Assembly (NCBI RefSeq): GCF_040802235.1
Contig: NC_133158.1
Coordinates: 164,583,401 to 164,647,400, forward strand
From: Manis javanica
Lineage: Eukaryota > Chordata > Mammalia > Pholidota > Manidae
DNA: 64,000 nt
Reading direction: 5' to 3'
Part shown: piece by piece, positions 48,088 through 60,000 of the stretch
Numbering within the stretch: the first letter of the stretch is position 1
Layout: the number at the start of each line of letters is the position of its first letter
Made by a program: the position numbers and the translations under genes
Notes under the pieces: model-generated
What the model saw: only the letters and a program-made list of their open reading frames with translations
What the model was told of the DNA's origin: nothing
Database searches by the model: none

Positions 48088-51000
48088 CCTATTATCAGAA
48101 CATCTGGTTGGCTTAAAATCATCAGTGTTAACATGAGATAAACTTAAAACAGAACTGACACATCAGTAAGTGAGCCTTTAACTCTAGGTACATGAAGGCT
48201 GGAACACATACAAGCATTTGAAAACAATGGAAAATCTCAGAGTCTAATTATTAACCTCTGGGAATCCCTAAGAAATATAAGGATTTCAAACTGGGAACTT
48301 AAGGTTTTCAAAACATAAAAGTGGAAATTGCTGAGTTAAAGCTTTTTTTAAAAAAATCTTTTCAAATGTTTATAAGCCTTTTCTTTGGAAACATGGATAC
48401 CAACAATAACATCTCACTTATTTATGTAAAATCATTTAACTAAATTTGCAAAAAAGGAAAAACAGAATTAGGAATAAGAACACTATATTTTATATATTTA
48501 GTATACTGCTTTCCAGAGTTAAACCTGCACTGCAAAATTTACCTGATATGGATGTTTGTGTCTTCTTTGCTCCTGTTTTATTATTGAGAGAGTCTTTCAA
48601 TTTGATGACAGGCTGAATGGGTTTTGAAACAAAGTTAATAATAAGTAAGATTTCATACAATCTGTGGTTAATAAATCAAGATAAAAATCTGTTAAATTTT
48701 ACCTCCAGGTGAGAATATTGTCCAAGAGAATCTAAAAAGCAACAGGGATATGTAATCAATGATACATACACAAAAAAGCCAACTATATATTCATGCAGTT
48801 ATTACTAAGCTAAATCCCCACGCCTGGCTTTGAAAATTACATTAGGTTTTGGCACTTTGTCATTCTGAAGGGTTAGGACAGCAACAAGACAGAAATATTA
48901 ATCCAGTATAAATGCTGAAGAGAAACAAAGGACTATGGTTTAACAAAGCATGCAGTTAAGATTTTGAAATTAAGATTGTGTTTCAGACGACTATAACTAA
49001 GACAGAAAAATGCACGTATGCGAATGTGAACACGCTCACTGATGGGAAGAAAAGTGATCGTTAGTCAGAGGAACAAATCACGACCCGGAGAGGAGAAAGG
49101 GAAAGCTGACGGTAGAATGCACCAGTGTGTCTCTAATGCGATACAGCAGAATCATTCACACCCGTATACTACAAGGATTTATCATGTTCTTCCATTTGTC
49201 CTGTGATCCAGGCAGTACACAGGTGTGATGGCAGTTCAAGGGAATGCCTTTCTCACCAGGGAATGGGTTATGAATTGATCGCATTGGATATACACTTGTA
49301 GAATGATAGTTTTAAAAAGTTTATTTTTTTTCATACCCAGGTGGGCTACTAATATGCCTACATTTCTGGCATCCTCTAGTTTAGCCATCTTTCTTAATCC
49401 ACTCCTACAAGAAGGTACATAAGACACATCTAAGAGATAAGGTATAATGCATAATAAGTTTTCAATACTGAAATATGATTACTAAAAAGGAAAAAAATTT
49501 AATTACCACAGTATTGGATTTTTAAAATCTCTTATTTCAAAATCAGTGTAATATTTGTGGAAAGATCAGAATTTAAGCATTTAGGGAATTAACGCTGTCA
49601 TTTCTCTTTTTCCCAAAATTTGGTTTGGTGTACAATGCGAGCCCTTAAAAATTTTTTTAATTATCCTTAAAAGAATAACAGCTAGTGCTTCCCTGTTCAA
49701 ATCAATCTCATTTAAATAACAAAACCAATGCAACATCCATCTCTGATGCCTGCTGGTTACGAGGAGGAGAAACGGGTGCCTACGGTTTACCCTGATTTCA
49801 GCGCTCCCCTCCTCGCAGTATTCTCTGGAGCAGCAGTGATCTAATGTTTGGTTCCAGGGCAAACACACTGAGGCCATCTAAAGTGGTTTCTCTCAAGTTT
49901 CCTCAAAAAGTCCAAAATTTCCTCGCTAACACCTTTCTTTCCTCCCTCTTCCTTTCACCGTCCCCCTTCCGCTCCAAAAGTCATCTCTAGATCTACGGTC
50001 TTGACTCTTCCCCTCTGACATTCTTTTGGTTCTTCTTTCCTCCTCATTTAGGCACAGTATCTGCCACCTACACCACCTATTTCTTCGTCTCTTTGCTCCC
50101 CCCTAGCTATAAACATGCTCAGAAATCAAAGGAAAAAAAACAGTGCTTTTCCTTGACACTGTTAGGTCTTGAACGAGTCAATGGATTCCAGATGTCTCTG
50201 CAGGGAAGCCTGCACCCCAGCGGCTACAGAGCACATGGATCTGAGGGCCAGCAACACTGACATCTCCTGACAGCTTGTTAGAAATGTAGAATCCCAGACG
50301 TGCTGCTCGCAATGTGTGTTTTTTAACAAGGTCTCAGCTGATTCATTAAAATTTGAGAAACTGGTCCCTTTTGAACTTGACCTTCTGGAATCTAGCATCA
50401 AGTTCCTCACTATCACATCTCCAAAACTGGAAATTAAGTCATGAACTTTCTAACGGAATTTTCATCAGAAAAGCCTTTTTATAGCTTCCTTGCTCAAACT
50501 CTAACTGACCTGGCTCTCCTCTTCCTTCCAGCTCCCTCACTTTGACCCATATGATGCGCTCCTATGAAGCTGCAACATTTTACATGACATGGCATTCAAG
50601 TACATGCACTGACAGCTGACCACAAAGGTTTTACGTTCACCGATGTCAGGTAAACATAGCTCCGCATGATGAGGAGCCTCAGTCTTTGATAGCCTCCCAG
50701 CAGTGAGGAGAACAGGAAGAGTGGGAACATTCTGCTATCTATCCTCTGAGAAGCTCTGATACTGGAAGCTCACTTGCTAGTATTCCCGTATTTCAAATGC
50801 TCTACTCTTCCCTTATTTTACCACCATCTCCACTGTATTTCTGCTTCTTTACTGTCTGTCCTCCCTTTACCCTCTCTGCCTTTCTCATTCTTCATTCCCT
50901 CTTCATCTTTTTTAGTTCCTGACTTTTCTTAGGTCTTACGAGTATATTGAAATGGAACCAAAAACTGAATGCTTTTAGTGTTAACAACTCTCAATCTCTT

Positions 51001-54000
51001 GCTGACACCTAATATATAACTTACCTCCTTTTCACATCTTTGTCCTTGCTATGTATTTAACAGGTGACTATCTTACGCTACTAGAACATTTAAATATTCA
51101 TGTTTTATGTCAACATTCAGTCAAATGACTGCATTATAAAATACAGTTCTTACCTCCTACTTGTTCATTTAATAGGTTTTCTCCTCTTTGACCTGGAGAA
51201 CCAGAAAAATGACCAGCATTCTTCTGTGGAAGACTCTCTGGGAGACTCTGTTAAAATTAATATCAATAATGAGTTGCACGAAGATTTCCCAATCCCATTC
51301 TTTCTAAGAGCATACCCTGATTTCCTACTTCACAAGCAATTAGACTTAAAAACAGAAGAAGCATGTATTAAAACCCAAAATACTTAAATAGGAAAACTTA
51401 TTTATTCTCTCTAGATCAAGATTACCTTTTACCTTCACTTGGCTACTGACTGTAAAACTGAGCATGGAAGGCCAGAGTTAAGTATTTTCACAGACAAGAG
51501 TCTGACCCATGTGCACATTTCAGTAAGGAACTAACCAAACATCTAACCCTGCTTGGCTTTCCCCACCAAAGTAAGAGGACAGTTAATGAAATACTGATTT
51601 AAACAAACTCTTCAACAGGTATACTTGCTTTCAATTTAAAATTTTTCTAAAGAAAGAAATGATTTTTGGTGTTAAAATCAGATACTTGGCATGATAAAAA
51701 ACCCTAGAGCATGTCATGTGGAATATAAACAGGTAACTGTAGAAGCTGCTTCATTTCAGTAAACAGGAGTTTGGAAGGATGCAACTATTATTTGATAAAA
51801 ATTTTATTGAGAGGAAAAATGCTTGAACAAAGTGGAAAAGTAGTAAAGATTTTAAATTATGTTTACAGCAAAAAATTTTAGGAAAGTTTATTAAGGGAAG
51901 AACAACATTATCTATTAACCATCTAAACTGTGCCAGGAACTTTATTATGCACATTTACTTTACTACACACAACAACAATATGATGATGGTTACCCCACTT
52001 CCTGCTTCCTGGTCATTCCAAGATGCTAGAGTAAAATAAATGATCAGCAGGTGTGATCCGTCATTCTCTCTATCCAGAGTCCTTCTCTTAGACCTTCACA
52101 TGACTGGCTCCTTCTCATCCTTCACGTGGCAGCATTTGACATACTCAGAGATCTTTCCTGACTACCTAAATTCCGCTGCCACGCCCATCCCCGTCCTAAC
52201 GACAAACTCTCCCGATATTCTCTAACCTAACATTCTCCACTTCCTCTGTATCAAGCACTTACAGTGACTTATAATAAATACACTTTACTGTTTCTACTAC
52301 TATAGCCTAACCCTGTACAGAATCTAACTGTCCAGCATATAGTCAGTATTCAATAACCGAAATTTATTTAAAATTGAAACATTTAAAATAATCTCACTGA
52401 GAAGGCCATTAAGTGTATCTAGGGGGTATCCCCAATAATAATATACTGAAACTTCACATACACCAAATTAAAAATCCACAATTCCAACTCCTCCATTCTT
52501 TTTCTTGACACTACTGCCATTTTATTGTCCTTCACGTTTCAAAAGTGTCCTCAATATGGAGCAAGTCACTGAACACCACTGCCATCATTCCGTCATATGT
52601 GTCTAGAGCACCCTTCACACTTTACAAATGGTTTTCACATTTGTTTCCACATTTGTTCCTTACAAATACCTGAGAGGTAGGTATTGGTACCATTTTTATG
52701 AACGAGGTCACTGACAGTCAAACAGGTTAAACAAGTTTTTCCAAGATCCCGTATCTAGTTAAGTGACAGAACCAGGAGACTGGTATGTCTTTTGACATCA
52801 CATACAGAGCTTGTACCATTATGCTGAGGTAGCCTTTATCTAAAATCAGTGCCTTATCTCCTTCCACAGTTGTTTCCTTGGAAGAAGTCACCATTACTTT
52901 ACACTCACAATAGTATGAGTACGGCTGCCATAAAGCACTCAATGCACGCTCTTTTAACTATCCAGAATGGTTTTTACTCAGTAAAACACTGCTAAACCGA
53001 ACTGTGGTTATTATGATGTCACATATTTATTGCCACTCCCCATGCTTTCCCTTCTCCTGAAAACTTCCTTGCAGAGTTACTTGATAACCCAAACATAATA
53101 ATAGTTTCAAGTCCCAGGCACTAACTTTTCAAGTTCTAACTTGGAAGAAACTATGACCCAAACTGAACCTCATAAGGAGTTTTACACAGTCATAGATGCC
53201 ATGAAATCGTATGTTTGGCCACAGGTTGACCTAGAATAGCAATTTAGTTTTTCAGGTGACATCAGAGCTGATCCCTTATGATTTTAAGCTTTAGTTTCTT
53301 GCACTATACTACACTGGTTTCATTAAATTGATCTTATAAATTAATAGAACTGTATTATGGAGTACTCAGCGCATAATTATATGTTAATTATAGGTTAAAA
53401 AATACAAGGAAATCATTTGTATGGACAAATGCAGAGGTGAGAAAGTGAAGTCAAAGCATTTCCTTTTATGTTAAACATCAGTTAATGCTTATATTTTAAA
53501 AAAAAGAAAGAATATAGTACCTCGGAATCCCATGGTGATTCTGCGTCTTCCTCTTCTTCTAATCCCAATGCTGACATCTCATCTATAAAAGGTAGTTGCA
53601 GATACACTAATGAGAATAATTACCGCCATGAATTTGAAATACACATACAAATATATCTCCATTCATGAGTACCTCAATAAAATAAAAGTAATCGCACAAA
53701 GGAATTTCAGAGATGAAGCATTTGGGGGAAGAAAAAGGTAGTAGCTGGGATACTCATGAAGACAGCAAAAAAAAAAAACCATTCTTCGACATAAGGGATG
53801 TCAGATTTGGACATCAAAACTGATCCCTTATAAATTTAAACATTAGTTTCTTGCAGCATTCTACGCTTGTTTCATAAAGTTAATCTTACAAATTCTAGAT
53901 GTTTTCATACTAGCATTTAGGCATAGAAAAAATTTCAGATATTCACTAACTTACCGCCTCTATTACTTTTGTGTGCTTCACGAGAAGTCAAATTGTCATT

Positions 54001-57000
54001 ATTTATTTTTTCTTTTTGAACTCTTTCAATGGTATTACTACAGCTTTCTTCTTTTCCAACCACTGTCTGCACTGGTCCTTTCTGTAAAAACAAATTGAAA
54101 CACAAACCCAGTTTCAGAAAACACCATATTCATTCACTTGCTCACTCTTGGTTAGGAAGACTACAACTCTATACCTATCAGATCATAGGCATTATCCCGG
54201 GAGAAGCTGGAAACACAAATCAAAGACAGCTCTGCCTACGTTCCAGCAGGGGTAGAGAGAACATGAAAACAAGCATCATCCATTAGTTCTGCAACGGAAG
54301 TGCACTGCATAAAGGGCAGTCAGGCAAACAAGACCAAAAAAGAGAACAGTCAGTGTATCTGGGAAGCTCGGAAGATGCTGATCAAAAAAAGGGCTGTATC
54401 TTATAACCCCAGGGGTGAAGACTAAATTATATGGGACACTGTTGAACCACTGTGTTGTATATTTGAAGCCAATGCAGGATGGAGTATCAATGATACTGCA
54501 ATAGAAAAGGAAAACAGAAAAGAAAAAGAGGGGCTATATCTTGAAAGATAAAGTTCAGAGGGAGGCTGTGAAGGTCCATCTAGGAAGGGCAGAATGAGCA
54601 AAAGGATGAGAGGTGAAATGACACAGTAAGTGAAGGTACCAAAGTAACGGAAGGAGAAAACTGGAGCAATCGGGGCCAAGCCAAATCAGGCAAACGCCAA
54701 TGCAAGGCGATGAACTTTCTCCTTCGGGTAATGGGGATCCACGAGGTAAGCAGAGGGGCGACACTGTCACTAACGTTTTCGGAAAGGTCACTAGTAGCAA
54801 TGTAAAAATGAACCTAGCGGGGAACTACACTAGAAAAGAGCGTTTAAAAATTACAGGTGAGAAAGTGAATTACGGTCAGCAGATAGGAAAGACTGAACTT
54901 GGTGATGACTGGATGTGGTGATGGCAGGGAGGCCTGGAGGCCAGGATTTTTCCCGCTTCAGTGTTTCGGTGGTGCTGTTACTAGGATAAGGGGACTGGGG
55001 CACGGAGCAGAGGACCAAGGGTCAGGAACGGGTCAGGGACACGGTCTTTCATTTGGGACCCATCAAATTTGAGGCAGCCGGAGGACTGGGAGGAAAGATT
55101 TGGATAAATACATTTGGAGTAAAAATCAGAAAACTTACTCAGGAGAAGTATATTACGTTAGAAGATAAATATTTGAAAAATACACTAAACTGATACAATT
55201 AAGTAATGCAAACCTACACAGACCTCTGAAATTTTGAAAATAAAAAAAGAGAACAGAAGAATCATGGCACTCAAATTTTCTATTATGTATTTCAGCATCT
55301 GCTTCAAGGATTAAAAATAAACTCCTTTATGAATGCACGCAAACAGTTATTTCTGGGATATTATGGTAATATTAGCATTTTTATGTTAATGAAAAGATTT
55401 AATTGTAAAACACCAATTCAAGATGATACAGAATTCATCTATGATTATCAGGCAGGACCCAGTATTCACAAGGAGAGAAGAAAGGAGTAACTAAAGAAAT
55501 CAAGTCACCACGATTTCTGAATTTGAGATATGACAACATTTATGCTAGGTTTAACAACTCTGAATTCTAAAGTTAATAACATTTCCTGAGAATAATATGA
55601 AATGTACCCATTGCTGGAGATGTTTTAAAAGGTAAAAGTCATTTTCCAGAAATAATTTTGTGCATTCTGTTGACAATCTCTCCTTATGAGTCTATGACAA
55701 CAAGTAGTTTATATGAGAAAAATGAGAAACTGTGACTTTATTAATTTGTTGTATCCCTATGTGCCTATTGCATACAGATTCTATTAGGAAAAGATAAATC
55801 AGAATTTCCCCAGAAAAAAATAATTTGTATGTATATATATATATATATTTAAGAGTGTTGCAGGTTAAAATTTAATTTCTCATTTAATGGATGGAGATGA
55901 AGAACCTCACTTAAATAGTCCAAAACTTTAATTTTAACTAATGAGAAGAGTTGATAAATGCTCATTAATTTCCTCTCTTTCTTTATTCTCAAAATGATCT
56001 AAAATACCTACCAGGATTCAACCAAACAGTAACATGTATAATTAAATAAGTTAAGTTAGAAACAGAAGGGCCAATGAGTCATAATTCATAATAAACCTGA
56101 TAAAGCCTAAAACAGATGTCACTTTGCATTACCTATGAACAGACTGTGCCAGATTAAATATATCACTTTATTGAGCTTGAAAGTGAGGATTAAATTTTTA
56201 TTCAGTTCTTCGTAAACACCTGAACAGTTCTTTCATTACCTGGTTTTCTTACTGTACACTCCAAAGAATTTCTACCATATTTTATAACATAGAGGTCCTG
56301 TTCTCACTTATTTTCTGTTGTGTTTTTATAGTCTCTCTCATTTGACTCTTTACTCAATCTTTATATTCATCTCACCCTTCTTAAATGAATTTGGCCCCTT
56401 CTTCCCACCCTCGTCTTCCTAGTCACCTAGCTTTTCTTCCTCACTGCTGTCTGATTCCTTCCCTCCATCACGGCAGACCTCAGGATTGCCGACTCCCACC
56501 AAGTTGTATAAATCTCAGTCCTGTACAGATTTCTCTCTTGCTTTCACAGCTTTATACCATGATCTGGAGGACTTCCCTTTCTTTCTAGGATCCTTTTCAT
56601 CACCAAAAGCATCAGGACGATGGCATGTGAAAAAGCATGGGGGAAAAGCTGAAAACAAAACAACTCACCTTTGTAAGACCAAGGCCTGCTGAAGACTTGA
56701 GAGAAGGTTTCACAACAGATTTCTCATGAGAAAAGCCCTGGCTGTTGGCTCTTTCACCTGGCCTCACAATGTGACATTTTGCTTTGATTACAGTGAAAAA
56801 CAAATTAAGAGTACATGAAAATACCTGAAATTTCAAATCGGTGAATAACCCAGAATAACCCAAGAATGGACAGTCTCAAATAGCTTACTTTCTTTTTCCT
56901 CCTTCTTGGGTTGCAGAAAAGCATCCATTAGCTTTTTTAAGTTTGGTTTCTGCATGTTCTAGAAAAAAAGTAATAGCTTTAAGAATCACAAGCACCAAAT

Positions 57001-60000
57001 TTGACAAAATACGTGTAATAGTCACCATTTACTAGTTGATCTAACATAGAGACCTCGGGCTTTGAAATCATTCAAATGTAGACACAAATCTCAGTTCTGC
57101 CATTTACTCTCCTACGTCTTCTCAGGGGCGAGGATTGTGAGAGATGATATATGTGGCCCCAAAATATTACTATCCTTACTGCTAATTGATTATTATACAA
57201 AAAAATACTACGATATCTACTAGATTGTTTTCTTTACCAGAACCACCAAAACAAAAATTTATACCTCAGTAGTTTAAAGTATTATTGGAAAAAGAAATAT
57301 TAAGAATTATCAATTTTTGTTGCATTTTTACATGTGTTTGCCATGATTTATATTTGCATAAATTGTCTTGTAGGGGGAATTGAAGTTCAGTGTTTAGAAG
57401 TCTCTTATTTAGATGAACTGGAATTGCAAACTGTTTAAGTTGCTTCTCCTCTGGAGGCTTTTGCTCATAGTATATCCATAAATACACTATGTATATACAT
57501 TGATAAATACTGGAATACATATTTTTTCTACATACCTCACTGTATGTAATGTATGAAAAATACAGCCTTTTGTTCATACTGTATCCCTAACCATACTGAT
57601 TTGTATTATTCGACAATTATTTGTTTATAACTACTACTGTAATAAGGAGTTAATTTTGTCACTGTAAAATAAGTCATCCAGTTAGCTGAATGTGGTCATC
57701 TACCACTACCTAAAAAAGCTGTAAATTACTGTGAAAGAGGGAAAAAGATAGAAAAAGACATGTCCCAAACACACCAACTTTCCACTTGTTGAAAAAATTG
57801 ATACTCAGAATTCTGAGGAAAAATACATAGCTTTAAAGGGTGTATCTATTGGAAAAGCTATATCTAATGAGATGGGCCTAAAAAAGGTTGAAAATTTTTA
57901 AGATGAAATTGTAAGCTCACAACTGGAGGCTGCTAAAAAACACACTGTCATCTTTCTTATCATCACATATTTCTAACATACTTCCTCCTTATTTATGATG
58001 CACTTTTTCAACAAAACTCAATTGAACGTACACATCCTAAATATTAAAAGGGAATATATAGGCCATATATTGAGGAATATAAACAGGTTTAATGAGGATT
58101 ATGCATATTCTCTTACTTGTAATGTTCTATTACACAGAATTCCATTTATCATTTAGTCACACTGAAAAAATGTGAAACTGCTTCTTCCATGCCAGACCTT
58201 ATTCTAGGTGACCCACGAGGTACGCAATTATGTTTCGTAACCTCCAGTAGTGAGGCAGGGGTGTTAAAATGAATACTGAAATAACTATAACTTAAAAAAT
58301 CTCTTAAGTATGGAATTTTAGAATGTGATACAAAGATGCTGAATAGGTATTTTTTGTAAGTATAAAACAAAAATTTGAGCAAACTGCATGTTTTCCCATA
58401 TGGCTAGTAGGAGTCCCTGTTTTTAGAGCTGGTTGTTACTTTAGGCAAAACATTTATCCCTAAATTACATCAAGAGTTTAAAATTTACTCTTAAAGAAAT
58501 GATTTAGAAAACAGTTGAATCCCATTGTAATATTAATTTCGAAAGAGGGCATTGAAATATGTAAATTTCCACAATTTTTAATATTATTTTAGTCCAAATG
58601 CAGAATCAAGGATAGGAATAGAAAAAAAATCTCTCCTAACAGGTGTATGATACCAAAATAAAAAGTGTCCCCCCCCCAAAAAAACACCTCTATGATATAT
58701 GCTATATAGTTTTTGAAATAAAAGGCACCAAGAAGAATCCATGATTATTAAAATAAGTAAATCGATCCATTACAGAGTTCCTTTATGCATGAGTATTACA
58801 TAAGTGATATCGGTATGATTTCAAAATCACAGTAACGGTCCTTATTCTTGGCCAAATTTCCTATTTTCCCCACTGTAGGAACGCTCGTCCCAATAGAATT
58901 CTCCTGTCACTATGCATGTCCCAGCCATTTTTCTCCTCAGCTCTTATCTACAGTATTTACCAAAGTAAAAAAAAAAATTTGACTAGTAGTATTTCTATAA
59001 AGTGGTTTGCTCTGACAAACTTTCCATTACAAACACAGAATTATGATTGACAGACCAGTGCTATATTTAGGAGTAAAAACTAGAAAAATCTGAATACAGA
59101 GCATGATAATTAATTTGACGAGAGCATTGTACCTTTTCATCAAAATCAAAGTCTTCATCAGCGGACTCAGGAAAGGAATCATCAATGCCAGATATCCTGT
59201 AAAGATGTGCGGCAAACAAATGTAACAAAAGAGTGAGTTAATTTCTTAAAAAACAAAAAAAAAACAGTGAAGACACACGAGTGTCTATTGACTGAGGATT
59301 TTTGATATATCTAACCGATTTGGCCTTGGTTTTCATAAAACCTTTAAATAACTTTCTTGACTATAGCTTAAAGTTAATAAATAATATAACTATTTTAATA
59401 CTGATATGAAAAACATTTACCAAATATATTAAACTCTAAAAGAGTATTTTGGCTAATAACACAGAGCTAATATCAAAATGTTAATTAGTCCATAATTAGT
59501 CCAAATCTGTAAGTTCTACAAACTTTTTAGTGGGTAAAAAATTAGAGAAGGAAAATAGTAAGATAGTAAGGTGGACCCGTCATGAAGTGAGGGCACTACG
59601 GCTCAGTAAATGACTCAGAGTTAGCTGGCCATACGGACGTATCTTGCACGCAGAAGGCCTAGCTCTGTAACCAACAGCTACTTGTTCTTGGATAAGCTGC
59701 TTCTCTTCAATTCAAAGTCTTGCTCTAGAAAGTAGGGATCCTGCCACCTTATTTTACAAGGTTGCTAGGAGGGTTTCAGGAGTTACTGTGTCCCCAAAAT
59801 GCTCAGAGAAACACCTGTGCAATGGAATGATTTGTTCTTTAACTTGAAATTATTTTGGAATAGTAAATAAAACCCAATGTGAGTTTTCACAGGTTCTGAC
59901 AGATTAGTTGCTGTGTTCTGAAAATGTTTACTATTTCTGGTTGTCAGCTGTTCTTTCTTCGTGGGAATTCACGGCATCTCAGCTATTATAAAGTTATTTA

